Source: Intestinibaculum porci (GTDB lineage: Bacteria > Bacillota_I > Bacilli_A > Erysipelotrichales > Coprobacillaceae). Taken from it: a DNA stretch of 64,000 nt. Below the pieces are notes generated by a model that was given only the letters and a program-made list of their open reading frames with translations, was not told the DNA's origin and did not search any database. Location of the stretch: assembly GCF_003925875.1 (NCBI RefSeq), contig NZ_AP019309.1, positions 682,001 to 746,000 of the forward strand, in the 5' to 3' direction. Both the position numbers and the translations under genes were made by a program. Within the stretch, counting starts at the first letter, position 1; each line of letters begins with the position of its first letter. This document shows, piece after piece, positions 42,092-50,381 of the stretch.

Positions 42092-43435
42092 ATGAAAATT
42101 TTTAATTCCTATACCAATAAAAAAGAAGAGTTTAAACCTATTGAACCCGGCAAGTGCGGAATTTATGTCTGCGGACCAACGGTATACAACTATGTGCATA
42201 TCGGAAATACCCGTCCAATGATTGTTTTTGATGTCTTACGTCGTACTTTAGAATATCTTGGCTATGATGTTACGTTTGTCTCTAACTATACGGATGTCGA
42301 TGATAAGATCATCAAGAAAGCCAAAGAAGAAGGCGTGAGTGAAAAAGAATTAACGGAAAAATATATTAAAGCTTATGAAGATGTCCGTGATGGCTTAAAC
42401 ATTGAAAAGCCAACCTTTACGCCTCGTGTTACCCAGACGATGGATAAGATCATTGCTTTTATTGCGGATCTGATTGATAAAGGATACGCTTATGAAGCCG
42501 ATGGTGATGTTTATTTCCGAGTTCCTAAGATTGATGATTATGGAACATTATCAGGGATCAAAGTTGATGACTTAGTTAATGGGGCATCCCAGCGTACAGC
42601 GACAGCTGATGATGCTAAAAAAGAATCTCCATTAGACTTTGCGTTATGGAAAAAGACCGATGAAGGGATTCAGTTTGATTCTCCTTGGTCAAAAGGCCGT
42701 CCTGGCTGGCATACGGAATGTGTGGTTATGATTAATGATATCTTCGGCCGCGGCAATATTGATATTCATGGCGGCGGCCATGACTTAAAGTTCCCGCATC
42801 ATGAAAATGAAATTGCGCAGTCAGAAGCCTTCTCTCATACGCATTTAGCGAATTACTGGGTGCATAACCAGATGATTAATATCAATGGGGAAAAGATGTC
42901 TAAATCTTTAGGCAATGTCTTATGGGCAAAAGATTTATTAGCGCAGTTAGGCACGAATGTGTATAAGTGGTTAATGTTATCAACACATTATCGTAATCCT
43001 TTAAACTTTACCGATGATGTTTTAGCCAATGTGAAGAAAGAAGTCAGCAAAGTGGAAAACGTGGTCCGTCAGGCTTCTCTTTACTTAGTAACACATAAAG
43101 TCCCAGCCGCTGATTATGATAAAGCGACGGTGGATCATATGGTGGATGCATTAAGTGATGACTTAAATACTTCCTTAGCTTTAACAGAAATCTTAGATCA
43201 GGTAAAAGTCGTTAACTCAGTGATGCGTGTCAAAGATAAAGATGATGCGAAAATCGCAACGGCTTATGCAACGTTAATGAAGATGCAGGATGTCATGGGC
43301 TTTGCCTTCAAAGGTGTTGAAATGAGCGATGAAGATATCGATCTTTACAACAAATGGCAGGCTTTAAAGAAAGAAAAGAACTTTGAAGAAGCCGATAAAC
43401 TGCGTGCTACATTAACTGAAAGAGGCATTTTATAA
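42092..43435 (+). CDS. cysS: Cysteinyl-tRNA synthetase
   Basis: A 447-residue class I synthetase charging tRNA-Cys. The zinc-binding C27 (VCGPT), HIGN (36-39, the HIGH motif), the second zinc region GWHTECVVM with GGGHDLKFPHHENE, and KMSKS are all visible. It begins a tight cluster, cysS-mrnC-rlmB-sigH, as in B. subtilis. Gene starts overlap the previous stops, indicating coupled translation. The leader carries a terminator-like hairpin. Confidence 0.97.
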   Translation: MKIFNSYTNKKEEFKPIEPGKCGIYVCGPTVYNYVHIGNTRPMIVFDVLRRTLEYLGYDVTFVSNYTDVDDKIIKKAKEEGVSEKELTEKYIKAYEDVRDGLNIEKPTFTPRVTQTMDKIIAFIADLIDKGYAYEADGDVYFRVPKIDDYGTLSGIKVDDLVNGASQRTATADDAKKESPLDFALWKKTDEGIQFDSPWSKGRPGWHTECVVMINDIFGRGNIDIHGGGHDLKFPHHENEIAQSEAFSHTHLANYWVHNQMININGEKMSKSLGNVLWAKDLLAQLGTNVYKWLMLSTHYRNPLNFTDDVLANVKKEVSKVENVVRQASLYLVTHKVPAADYDKATVDHMVDALSDDLNTSLALTEILDQVKVVNSVMRVKDKDDAKIATAYATLMKMQDVMGFAFKGVEMSDEDIDLYNKWQALKKEKNFEEADKLRATLTERGIL

Positions 43436-43839
43436 TGCGTCCAGAACTGCTTAACGCCTTAACGTTAGCTTACTTAGGTGATGCTTTATTTGAAGTTTAT
43501 ATCCGAGAATATCTGATATTAGAAAAAGGCATCACGAAACCTAATGACCTGCAGAAAGCCTCCGTCTCTTATGTTTCAGCGGTGGCGCAGGCCTACTTTA
43601 TGAAAGTCGCACGAGAAAGCGGCTTTCTGACTCCGGAAGAACTCGCTATTTATAAGCGTGGCCGCAATACCAAAGCGCATAATAAATCGCATAGCCGGAC
43701 CTTAACGCATAACCAGTCATCAGGTTTTGAAGCCTTAATTGGGCATCTCTACCTGATTGGCAATCAGCAGCGTATTGATGAAATTGTGACCTATTACAAA
43801 CAAGTTATTGAATCAAAAGAAGAGCAGGAAAAAATATGA
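43435..43839 (+). CDS. mrnC: Mini-ribonuclease III
   Basis: A 134-residue protein consisting of the RNase III catalytic domain only (LAYLGDALFEVYIREYL, residues 11-27, and GFEALIGHLYLIG, about 100-112), without a dsRNA-binding domain. Mini-III matures the ends of 23S rRNA precursor in Firmicutes. Its place between cysS and rlmB is the conserved one. The start overlaps the cysS stop by one base. Confidence 0.95.
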   Translation: MRPELLNALTLAYLGDALFEVYIREYLILEKGITKPNDLQKASVSYVSAVAQAYFMKVARESGFLTPEELAIYKRGRNTKAHNKSHSRTLTHNQSSGFEALIGHLYLIGNQQRIDEIVTYYKQVIESKEEQEKI

Positions 43840-44555
43840 AACAGTGGATCTACGGCCGCAATACGGTCAGAGAATTAATTAAAAATCATAAAGCCAGTCA
43901 GGTATTTATTGTCCGCAACACCAATGATGATCTGATCAAGCTTTGTAAAGATAATCATGTGAAAATGAGGATTGGCGAGAAGAAAGAAATGATCAGCTTA
44001 GTTGGCAATGTGGCTCATCAGGGCGTAGCCTGTGAAACCGAAGGGTATGACTATGCGACTATTGAAGAGATCTTAAGCAGTGTTCCGAAGGGGAAACAAC
44101 CGTGCCTGTTAATGTTAGATGGCTTAGAAGATCCCCATAACTTAGGAGCGATTTTAAGAACCTGTGATGCCGTTGGTGTCGATGGGGTCATCATTGGCAA
44201 GAAACGTTCGGTCTCTTTAAATGCGACGGTCGCAAAAGTTTCTACTGGGGCCATCGATCATGTGAAAGTGGCTCAGGTGACGAACTTAACCCGCACCTTA
44301 GATGCTTTAAAGAAGCAGGGATTCTGGGCGGTTGCCTGTGAGAATGAAAATTCCCAGGATTACCGTCAGGTTGATTACAATATGCCTTTGGTTTTAGTCA
44401 TCGGCTCGGAAGGTTTTGGCATTTCCCGTTTGTTAAAATCACATTGCGATTTGAATGTGGTCTTACCAATGGTGGGGCATGTCACTTCCCTGAATGCCTC
44501 AGTGGCGACAGCCGTTTTGTTATATCAGGTCTATAATTCACGTCATCCTCTTTAG
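43836..44555 (+). CDS. rlmB: 23S rRNA (guanosine-2251-2'-O)-methyltransferase RlmB
   Basis: A 239-residue SPOUT methyltransferase. The N-terminal L30e-like substrate-binding part covers about 1-75. The SpoU domain has MLDGLEDPHNLGAILRTCDAVGVDGVI (about 88-114) and the knot motifs LVIGSEGFGISRLL and VVLPMVGHVTSLNASVA. It should methylate G2251 in the P-loop of 23S rRNA. It overlaps mrnC by four bases. The yacP/rae1 gene that follows rlmB in Bacillus is absent here. Confidence 0.95.
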   Translation: MKQWIYGRNTVRELIKNHKASQVFIVRNTNDDLIKLCKDNHVKMRIGEKKEMISLVGNVAHQGVACETEGYDYATIEEILSSVPKGKQPCLLMLDGLEDPHNLGAILRTCDAVGVDGVIIGKKRSVSLNATVAKVSTGAIDHVKVAQVTNLTRTLDALKKQGFWAVACENENSQDYRQVDYNMPLVLVIGSEGFGISRLLKSHCDLNVVLPMVGHVTSLNASVATAVLLYQVYNSRHPL

Positions 44556-44563
44556 GAGGACGT

Positions 44564-45187
44564 ATGTACATTCAAAATATTCGCGAATATATCTATTTGG
44601 CCCGCTGCGGCGATGCCGATGCTTATGATGAAGTATTTCATTATTATCGCATTCTGGCCTATAAAGTGACCCGGACGTATACGGAGGGGAATATCGATGT
44701 TTATAATCATCTGTTAAGCGGTTTTGAGTATGTTTTATCACAATATGAAGGATACTCGCAAAGCAGTTTTGCAACGTATGCTTTCACCTGTTTAAAACAT
44801 CGGGCGCTTCAGTTGTACAACCGGATGCATAAGCAGGCTGAAATCTCCTTGGAGCAGCCGGTGAATGATGATGAGTCAAAGCGGATGATCGATATTGTGG
44901 CGGAAGAGAAAACCACTTATAATCCACTTGCTCATATCAGCAAGATCGCCGATGAGGAAGCGTTTCAGAAGTTTTTAGAGAAATATGTGAACCCTGATCA
45001 TCAAATGGTGATTAAGCTCCATAATGAAGGTTTTACGACCGATGAAATTGCGAAAAGGACACATTTTAGTCCGGGCAATATTTACAATATTATCTATCGG
45101 GTGGAAAAACAGTATCGTGAATATAAACAACGGAAAAATCAAAAAATGGTAGATTTTTCCAGCAACAAAAAGACAAAAGATATTTGA
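44564..45187 (+). CDS. sigH: Sigma-70-family RNA polymerase sigma factor, SigH-like
   Basis: The 207-residue protein has a region 2 (about 5-80, with YEGYSQSSFATYAFTCLKHRALQLYNR) and a C-terminal region 4 helix-turn-helix (about 155-190, LHNEGFTTDEIAKRTHFSPGNIYNIIYRVEKQYREY). Sequence alone says a small alternative sigma factor. The position between rlmB and rpmG-secE-nusG is that of sigH/spo0H in Bacillus, so I call it SigH-like. In non-sporulating relatives its job may be competence or stress. Divergence from Bacillus SigH appears large. Confidence 0.8.
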   Translation: MYIQNIREYIYLARCGDADAYDEVFHYYRILAYKVTRTYTEGNIDVYNHLLSGFEYVLSQYEGYSQSSFATYAFTCLKHRALQLYNRMHKQAEISLEQPVNDDESKRMIDIVAEEKTTYNPLAHISKIADEEAFQKFLEKYVNPDHQMVIKLHNEGFTTDEIAKRTHFSPGNIYNIIYRVEKQYREYKQRKNQKMVDFSSNKKTKDI

Positions 45188-45212
45188 CTCCCTAGAATGA
45201 ATGTGATAAATT
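45184..45212 (+). promoter_or_regulatory. rpmG-secE-nusG promoter
   Basis: TTGACT (45184-45189), 17 bases, TAAATT (45207-45212) with an extended TGn before the -10. It overlaps the sigH stop codon. Confidence 0.65.
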
Positions 45213-45234
45213 ATAGGGGCTAAGGGGTGATAGT

Positions 45235-45384
45235 ATGAGAGAAAAAGTCATTTTAGTTTGTACAGAGTGTTTATCTCGTAACTATACCATCTACAAAAAT
45301 AAACGGACCAATGTGGAACGTTTAGAACTGAGAAAGTACTGCAAGAGATGTGGCAAGCATACTCTTCATAAAGAATCAAAGTAG
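45235..45384 (+). CDS. rpmG: 50S ribosomal protein L33
   Basis: A 49-residue protein, [20 protein letters not shown] through [14 protein letters not shown], with two CxxC pairs (C9/C12 and C36/C39), so it is the zinc-binding form of L33. The AAGGGGTGAT site lies five bases before the ATG. Its place directly ahead of secE-nusG is the conserved one in Firmicutes. Confidence 0.95.
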   Translation: MREKVILVCTECLSRNYTIYKNKRTNVERLELRKYCKRCGKHTLHKESK

Positions 45385-45396
45385 GAGGAGTTTTTC

Positions 45397-45717
45397 ATGA
45401 GCGACAATATGTCCAAAGAAGAAAAAGCGGCTCTTAAGGCAAAACTCAAGCAGGAACGTAAGGAATTACGTGCTGCTAAGAAAATTGAACGCAAGAAGAG
45501 ACTGGAAGATCAGATTGATACTGATCCATTAAAGTTTAAAGATTGGGCCACACTCAGCGGTGTGCGTGAAGAAATCAAAAAGATTCATTGGCCAACGAGA
45601 AAAGAACTCGCTGTTGACAGCGGCGTTGTTTTAGCCTTTACAATTATTTTAGGGGCATTTTTCTATGCCAGCGATGCAGTCATTGCATTAATTTTAAAAG
45701 CATTGGGGATGAATTAA
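45397..45717 (+). CDS. secE: Preprotein translocase subunit SecE
   Basis: A 106-residue protein with a long charged cytoplasmic N-terminus (about 1-60, Lys/Glu-rich), the amphipathic motif REEIKKIHWPTRKEL (about 55-70) and a single membrane helix (about 74-98). SecE clamps SecY in the Sec translocon. The N-terminal extension of roughly 45 residues is longer than in Bacillus. It is followed one base later by nusG. Confidence 0.95.
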   Translation: MSDNMSKEEKAALKAKLKQERKELRAAKKIERKKRLEDQIDTDPLKFKDWATLSGVREEIKKIHWPTRKELAVDSGVVLAFTIILGAFFYASDAVIALILKALGMN

Positions 45718-45718
45718 T

Positions 45719-46276
45719 ATGCCAGGTATCAATGAAGAAGGCAGAAGATGGTACGTTGTCAATACCTATTCTGGACATGAAAATAAAGTCAAAGAAAATC
45801 TTGAAAAAAGAATTGCATCCATGAACTTACAGGATGTCTTATTCAATATCATTATTCCAACACATCCAGAAACCGTCATTAAAAACGGTAAGAAGGTTAA
45901 TGTGGAAAAGAACTTATGGCCAGGTTATGTCTTAGTGGAAATGATTATGACAGATGAAGCTTGGTACGTTGTTCGTAACACTCCTGGTGTTACTGGATTC
46001 ATCGGTTCTTCTGGGGGCGGGGCAAAACCTTTCCCATTAGCGAAGCATGAAATCGATCCTATCTTAAAGAAGATGGGGATTCGGACAACTAGTCTGGAAG
46101 TTGATTTCAAACCGGGCGATGAAGTCAAGATCTTAACAGCACCATTTGCTGGTAAAAAAGGTAAAGTGGAATCTATTGACTATGAAAAAGAAAGAGCAAC
46201 TGTATTAGTTGACATGTTAGGCAATTTAACACCTACCGAACTTGATCTTGTAGCCTTAGAAAAAGTAGATGTATAG
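45719..46276 (+). CDS. nusG: Transcription antitermination/pausing factor NusG
   Basis: A 185-residue protein with an NGN domain (RRWYVVNTYSGHENKVKENL, then LWPGYVLVEM and WYVVRNTPGVTGFIG) and a C-terminal KOW domain (PGDEVKILTAPFAGKKGKVESID). It binds the RNA polymerase clamp and contacts ribosomal S10. The operon rpmG-secE-nusG ends in a terminator here, separating it from rplK. Confidence 0.97.
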   Translation: MPGINEEGRRWYVVNTYSGHENKVKENLEKRIASMNLQDVLFNIIIPTHPETVIKNGKKVNVEKNLWPGYVLVEMIMTDEAWYVVRNTPGVTGFIGSSGGGAKPFPLAKHEIDPILKKMGIRTTSLEVDFKPGDEVKILTAPFAGKKGKVESIDYEKERATVLVDMLGNLTPTELDLVALEKVDV

Positions 46277-46278
46277 TA

Positions 46279-46303
46279 AAGACGGTTGAATCCGTCTTTT
46301 TTT
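46279..46303 (+). terminator. Intrinsic terminator after nusG
   Basis: Perfect 7-bp stem AAGACGG/CCGTCTT with a six-base loop, then T5. Confidence 0.85.
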
Positions 46304-46308
46304 GTTGA

Positions 46309-46435
46309 TGATTCATTGATATTGTTGGATGCAAAATTTTCTAAACAATATTTGGAAGGAAAATATGGTGGTGTATACGATATGACATCTGTTATTAACT
46401 GGGATGAAATAGATGCTGGGATGAAAACGTTCTAA
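46309..46435 (+). other. Short open frame, possible gene remnant
   Basis: A frame ending in TAA at 46433-46435 reads LDAKFSKQYLEGKYGG then VYDMTSVINWDEIDAGMKTF. This looks like natural protein sequence, but it has no start codon with a ribosome site and backs onto the nusG terminator. It may be the 3' remnant of a lost gene. I do not recognise it. Confidence 0.3.
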
Positions 46436-46453
46436 ATCAATCGAAATGCCTTT

Positions 46454-46481
46454 TTGTCTGAGTGAAAAAGTATGTTATAAT
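46454..46481 (+). promoter_or_regulatory. Promoter of the 46507 gene
   Basis: TTGTCT (46454-46459), 16 bases, TATAAT (46476-46481) with a TGn extension, just ahead of an AAGGAG site. Confidence 0.7.
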
Positions 46482-46506
46482 GGGTTCATCTTAAGGAGCG
46501 AGTGCG

Positions 46507-47235
46507 ATGGGAAAGAAGATTGTGAGCCTGATGATGGTGATGACTTTGATGATGGGACAGGAAGTGCGTGTTCAGGGGAAAGGAAAAGTAAGTGTTTATG
46601 TCTGCACGAAGGCAAAAGCAATATTATATGATGAAGATGAAAAGCCTGTCACGGAGGTGACCTCTTTTTCATATCGTAAGGATGGACAGTTAAAAAGTGC
46701 GAAAGCGCAGTATTCGCATAAGACCCTGCATTATAAGAATAATAAGTTAACAGGGATTAAGGAGACCAAAGGGGATCCTTACTATGCGAAAGTGAAACTG
46801 AATAAAGCGAAACAGATTGTTGAAGCGAAGATTAAAGAGGATGATAATTCCCAGCAGGTAACCCTCTCCTATAATAAAGAAGGTCTTTTAAGTAAAGAAA
46901 GAAATGTCTATAAGTCAGGAGAGAATCAGTTAGGTTCGATTGATAATGTCAATTATGTCTATGATGATGACAATCAGATGAGTCAGATTATTGGTCATCA
47001 GAGTTATGCCTATGGCAGTGAAAATGGGGAAGAAGAATATTATGACTTATTAGATACGAAGATTTCTAAGAATAAGAAACAGACGAAAGTGCTCCATTAT
47101 AATGATGAAGAGAAGATTTCTTTAACGACGTACAGCTATAAAAAGATAAAGGTAACGCCTTCATTGGTGAAGGCGATCAGCTCTCAGCAGGGCTATATGA
47201 TCTACCGATATGATCACAATTGGGGGTACAAATAA
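46507..47235 (+). CDS. Secreted protein of unknown function (RHS-like repeat character)
   Basis: The 242-residue precursor starts MGKKIVSLMMVMTLMMGQEVRVQG, a likely signal peptide. The mature part is made of beta-strand-like repeats such as FSYRKDGQLKSAKAQYSHKTLHYKNNKLTGI, LSYNKEGLLSKE and YVYDDDNQMSQIIGHQSYAYG, which recall YD/RHS-type repeats. It has no anchor or catalytic motif. It has its own promoter and AAGGAG site and interrupts the usual nusG-rplK neighbourhood, so it is an accessory insertion between two housekeeping operons. Confidence 0.7.
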   Translation: MGKKIVSLMMVMTLMMGQEVRVQGKGKVSVYVCTKAKAILYDEDEKPVTEVTSFSYRKDGQLKSAKAQYSHKTLHYKNNKLTGIKETKGDPYYAKVKLNKAKQIVEAKIKEDDNSQQVTLSYNKEGLLSKERNVYKSGENQLGSIDNVNYVYDDDNQMSQIIGHQSYAYGSENGEEEYYDLLDTKISKNKKQTKVLHYNDEEKISLTTYSYKKIKVTPSLVKAISSQQGYMIYRYDHNWGYK

Positions 47236-47252
47236 AAAAATAAAAAATAGTG

Positions 47253-47281
47253 TTGCATTTATGAGAAATATCTTGTATTAT
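47253..47281 (+). promoter_or_regulatory. rplK-rplA promoter
   Basis: TTGCAT (47253-47258), 17 bases, TATTAT (47276-47281). Confidence 0.75.
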
Positions 47282-47306
47282 CACATAGGTACGTTAAGTA
47301 CTTTAT

Positions 47307-47331
47307 GTGGGAGGACAAGTCCTAATACCAC
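47307..47331 (+). promoter_or_regulatory. Putative L1-binding leader motif before rplK
   Basis: The leader holds GTGGGAGG, then AAG, CC and a closing ACCAC that can pair with GTGGG. The same motif recurs at 47822-47848 before rplA. L1 is known in other bacteria to repress the L11-L1 operon by binding a leader structure that mimics its 23S rRNA site. Assignment to L1 here is inference from position and the repeat. Confidence 0.45.
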
Positions 47332-47363
47332 AACACGGACAAATTTTATAGGAGGTGTGTCGC

Positions 47364-47783
47364 GTGAGTAAAAAAGTAGTAAGAGTTATGAAAATCCAGT
47401 TTAAAGCTGGACAGGCAAAACCAGGACCTGCTTTAGCAGGTGCAGGTATTCAGATGCCTAAATTCTGTACAGCGTTCAATGATCAGACTAAAGATCGTAT
47501 GGGTGAAACTGTACCAGTTGTCTTAACAGTATATGAAGATAAATCATTTGATTTCATCTTAAAAACTGCTCCAGCAGCTGAAATGATTAAGAAAGCTTGT
47601 AATTTAAAGAAAGCAGCAAGTGATTCTAAACAGACTGTAGCCACATTATCTGCAGATAAGTTAAAGGAAATTGCTGAATACAAGATGCCTGATCTTAATG
47701 CAAATGATATCGAAGGCGCTATGAAGATCATTGCAGGTACTGCTCGTAACATGGGCGTAAAAGTTGAAGGTTTAGACGCTTAA
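47364..47783 (+). CDS. rplK: 50S ribosomal protein L11
   Basis: A 139-residue protein beginning MSKKVVRVMKIQFKAGQAKPGPALAGAG, the conserved thiostrepton-region fold, with FDFILKTAPAAEMIKKA and GTARNMGVKV at the end. The GTG at 47364 is chosen because the AGGAGGTGTG site ends seven bases before it; another GTG at 47355 lies inside that site. The length is close to the usual 141. It is followed by rplA in one operon. Confidence 0.97.
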   Translation: MSKKVVRVMKIQFKAGQAKPGPALAGAGIQMPKFCTAFNDQTKDRMGETVPVVLTVYEDKSFDFILKTAPAAEMIKKACNLKKAASDSKQTVATLSADKLKEIAEYKMPDLNANDIEGAMKIIAGTARNMGVKVEGLDA

Positions 47784-47821
47784 TTATCATAAGCATGAGA
47801 TGGATTTATTCCGTCATAACA

Positions 47822-47848
47822 GTGGGAGGTTTAAGCCGCTATGACCAC
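47822..47848 (+). promoter_or_regulatory. Putative L1-binding motif before rplA
   Basis: GTGGGAGG, TTT, AAGCC, GCTATG, ACCAC: arms GTGGG and ACCAC as in the copy before rplK, 21 bases upstream of the rplA start. The loop sequences differ while the GTGGGAGG, AAG, CC and ACCAC blocks are kept. Confidence 0.45.
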
Positions 47849-47868
47849 TTTAAGGAGGAAAGAAAAAA

Positions 47869-48549
47869 ATGGCTAAACACGGAAAGAAATATAATGAAGC
47901 CGCTAAGTTAATTGATGCTGCTAAACAGTATCCAATTGATGAAGCAGTTGCTTTAGTAAAGAAAACATCTACAGTTAAATTTGATGCAGGTGTTGATGTC
48001 GTATTCAAGTTAAATCTTGATACAAGACATGCTGATCAGCAGTTAAGAGGGGCTTTAAGCTTACCTCATGGTACTGGTAAAACTAAGAAAGTCTTAGTTA
48101 TTGCCGAAGGTGCTAAAGCTGAAGAAGCTAAAAATGCTGGTGCTGACGTAGTTGGTGCTGACGATGTATTAGAACAGATCCAGGGCGGATGGTTAGATTT
48201 CGACGTTGCAATCGCAACTCCTAACATGATGCCTAAATTAGGTCGTTTAGGTCGTATCTTAGGCCCTCGTGGTTTAATGCCTAACCCTAAGACTGGTACT
48301 GTAACTATGGACGTCGCTAAAGCTGTTCAGGATCAGAAAGCTGGTATGGTTAACTACCGTACTGACAAAGATGGTAATGTACACATGCCAATCGGTAGAG
48401 TGTCATTCGAAGAAGCTGCCTTAGCAGACAACTTCAATGCTGTTAAAGATTTAATCTTAAGAGTTAAACCTGCTACAGCTAAGGGTACTTATGTAAAGAA
48501 TGTTGTTATTTCTTCTACAATGGGCCCAAGTATTAAAGTTGCTCTTTAA
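47869..48549 (+). CDS. rplA: 50S ribosomal protein L1
   Basis: A 226-residue protein with [16 protein letters not shown], the [22 protein letters not shown] signature (about 123-144) and the terminal [21 protein letters not shown]1 binds the mobile stalk of 23S rRNA and commonly its own mRNA. The AAGGAGG site is proper. It ends the rplKA operon; the L10 leader follows. Confidence 0.98.
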   Translation: MAKHGKKYNEAAKLIDAAKQYPIDEAVALVKKTSTVKFDAGVDVVFKLNLDTRHADQQLRGALSLPHGTGKTKKVLVIAEGAKAEEAKNAGADVVGADDVLEQIQGGWLDFDVAIATPNMMPKLGRLGRILGPRGLMPNPKTGTVTMDVAKAVQDQKAGMVNYRTDKDGNVHMPIGRVSFEEAALADNFNAVKDLILRVKPATAKGTYVKNVVISSTMGPSIKVAL

Positions 48550-48570
48550 TACGTAAAATTACTGCAATCA

Positions 48571-48665
48571 ATATACCGGAGACAGTAACTGGAGAAATCC
48601 TTAATTTGTTACCGAGGTGATATTGTCAAATGAAATTGACAAGCTCTCCTCGTGAGAGCTTTTAT
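48571..48665 (+). ncRNA. Ribosomal protein L10 leader
   Basis: The region before rplJ carries the L10-leader-like sequence ACCGGAGACAGTAACTGGAG (48575-48594) with AATCCTTAATTTGTTACCGAGGT further on, in which ACCGG/CAGTAAC and GTTAC segments pair. It ends in a terminator hairpin AGCTCTC (48642-48648)/GAGAGCT (48654-48660) followed by TTTT. Such leaders bind L10(L12)4 and attenuate rplJL. The 5' end of the RNA is not defined. Confidence 0.8.
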
Positions 48666-48712
48666 AACGTGTATATTGTTGCTATATAAAAATTTATATA
48701 GGAGGACAAAAA

Positions 48713-49270
48713 ATGGCTAAAGAAGTATTAGTCGCTAAACAGGCCGTCATCGACGAAGTAACTGATAAGTTAAATAACGCTTCATCAGTAATCGTTGCTG
48801 AATACCGTGGTTTAACTGTTGACGAAGTTACTGAACTTCGTAGAGCTTTAAGAGCAGAAGGCGTTGAACTGAAAGTTTACAAAAACAAATTAGTAAAACG
48901 TGCAACAGAAGCTGCAGGTAAAACAGAATTAGATGAATTCTTAAAAGGCCCTAACGCTTTCGCATTCGGTAGCGACGACGCAGTTGCGCCAGCGCGTGTT
49001 TTAGCAAAATTTGCTAAAAAACATGAAGCATTAGTATTAAAAGCTGGGATCGTTGAAGGCAAATTACTGAACACAGATGAAGTCAAAGCAATCTCTACTT
49101 TACCAAACAGAGAAGGCATGTACTCTATGTTACTGTGCACTTTAAAGGAACCAGTTGCCAAAGTGGCAAGAATCTTATCTGCCTTAGCTGATAAGAAGGG
49201 AGAAGCAGCTCCTGCTGAAGAAGCAAAACCTGCTGAAGAGGCAGCTCCTGCTGAAGAAGCAGCTGCTTAA
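48713..49270 (+). CDS. rplJ: 50S ribosomal protein L10
   Basis: A 185-residue protein starting MAKEVLVAKQAVIDEVTDKL with the globular domain SSVIVAEYRGLTVDEVTELRRALRAEGVELKVYKNKL and a C-terminal helix that binds L12 dimers. The end is an unusual Ala/Pro/Glu run (PAEEAKPAEEAAPAEEA), a low-complexity tail of about 20 residues. The AGGAGGA site lies in the leader end. It forms the stalk base with L11. Confidence 0.97.
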   Translation: MAKEVLVAKQAVIDEVTDKLNNASSVIVAEYRGLTVDEVTELRRALRAEGVELKVYKNKLVKRATEAAGKTELDEFLKGPNAFAFGSDDAVAPARVLAKFAKKHEALVLKAGIVEGKLLNTDEVKAISTLPNREGMYSMLLCTLKEPVAKVARILSALADKKGEAAPAEEAKPAEEAAPAEEAAA

Positions 49271-49304
49271 TGTGAAATAAAAAAATTATTCGGAGGAAAA
49301 TACA

Positions 49305-49676
49305 ATGGCAAAATTATCACAGGAAGATATCTTAGCTTACTTAGAAGAAGCTACAATCTTAGAATTAAATGATTTAGTAAAAGCAATCGAAGACAAATTT
49401 GACGTAACTGCTGCTGCTCCAGTTGCTGCTGCAGCTGCTGGTGCTGCTGCTGAAGATGCAGCTCCTGCTGAAGTTACTGTTACATTAACTGATGTTGGTG
49501 CATCTAAAGTTAAAGTTATCAAAGCTGTACGTGAAATCACTGGTTTAGGCTTAGTTGATGCTAAGAAATTAGTAGATAACACTCCAGCTAAGATCAAAGA
49601 AAACGTTTCTGCAGACGAAGGTGCTAAGTTAAAAGAAACTTTAGAAGCTGCTGGTGCAACTGTAGAAGTAAAATAA
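49305..49676 (+). CDS. rplL: 50S ribosomal protein L7/L12
   Basis: A 123-residue protein with the N-terminal dimerisation domain ([32 protein letters not shown]), an Ala-rich hinge (about 35-52) and the C-terminal factor-binding domain ([43 protein letters not shown]). It recruits translation GTPases. It lies 34 bases after rplJ and is followed by a terminator. Confidence 0.98.
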   Translation: MAKLSQEDILAYLEEATILELNDLVKAIEDKFDVTAAAPVAAAAAGAAAEDAAPAEVTVTLTDVGASKVKVIKAVREITGLGLVDAKKLVDNTPAKIKENVSADEGAKLKETLEAAGATVEVK

Positions 49677-49690
49677 TCAATCTGATTCCT

Positions 49691-49712
49691 AAAGCCCTTC
49701 GGGGCTTTTTGT
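49691..49712 (+). terminator. Intrinsic terminator after rplL
   Basis: Perfect stem AAAGCCC/GGGCTTT with a TTCG tetraloop, then T-rich sequence. The next start codon is only a few bases further on, so some read-through must feed that gene. Confidence 0.85.
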
Positions 49713-49715
49713 TTT

Positions 49716-50309
49716 ATGGCTCATTATTTTACCAATGAAGATGTGAAGAGTGCACCAACCACATTCACATATACATATCATGGCCGCGATTACACATTTC
49801 ATAGTGATGCCGGGGTTTTCTCAAAACACTTTATTGACTATGGCACACAAGTGTTATTAGCTGCTATTGATCTTAAAGATGCACAAAGCTTACTTGATGT
49901 AGGGTGCGGGTATGGCACGATCGGGATGCTGCTTAAAGGGGACAAACCAGATTTACAGGTCACAATGGTGGATGTGAATAAGCGTGCTTTAGCTCTAGCG
50001 AAAGCAAATGTGGAAACCAACAATGTTGGTGCTTGTGATATTCATGAAAGCAGCTGTTATGATCAGGTAACCGGTTGTTATGATCTGATTATCTCCAATC
50101 CACCAATTCGGGCCGGCAAGAAGATTGTCTCAACGATCTTAAGTGAAAGTATCCATCACTTAAATAATAATGGCCGCTTAGTCATTGTCATCCAGAAGAA
50201 GCAGGGTGCACCAAGTGCGAAAGCTTTAATGGAGAAGACTTTTGGCAATGTGACGATCTTAAAAAGAGATAAAGGCTATTACATTTTACAATCAGAAAAA
50301 CGCGATTAA
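49716..50309 (+). CDS. ybxB: RsmC-like class I methyltransferase (YbxB)
   Basis: A 197-residue SAM-dependent methyltransferase with LLDVGCGYGTIGMLL (about 60-74) and the catalytic LIISNPPIRAG (about 128-138, NPP motif of N-methylation of guanine or adenine). It corresponds to the C-terminal half of RsmC, which methylates 16S rRNA G1207. B. subtilis YbxB sits at the same place between rplL and rpoB. The ribosome site is poor; a GGGGC in the terminator stem is the only candidate, so expression may depend on read-through. Confidence 0.9.
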   Translation: MAHYFTNEDVKSAPTTFTYTYHGRDYTFHSDAGVFSKHFIDYGTQVLLAAIDLKDAQSLLDVGCGYGTIGMLLKGDKPDLQVTMVDVNKRALALAKANVETNNVGACDIHESSCYDQVTGCYDLIISNPPIRAGKKIVSTILSESIHHLNNNGRLVIVIQKKQGAPSAKALMEKTFGNVTILKRDKGYYILQSEKRD

Positions 50310-50331
50310 GACTGTCTCTGGCAGTCTTTTT
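50308..50331 (+). terminator. Intrinsic terminator after ybxB
   Basis: Stem AAGACTG (50308-50314) with CAGTCTT (50322-50328), then T-rich sequence. Confidence 0.8.
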
Positions 50332-50334
50332 CTC

Positions 50335-50363
50335 TTGTCTTAAAGGTGTTTTTCTTAGATAAT
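50335..50363 (+). promoter_or_regulatory. Promoter of the 50382 gene
   Basis: TTGTCT (50335-50340), 17 bases, GATAAT (50358-50363), just before an AGGAGGT site. Confidence 0.65.
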
Positions 50364-50381
50364 AAAAACAGGAGGTACATT

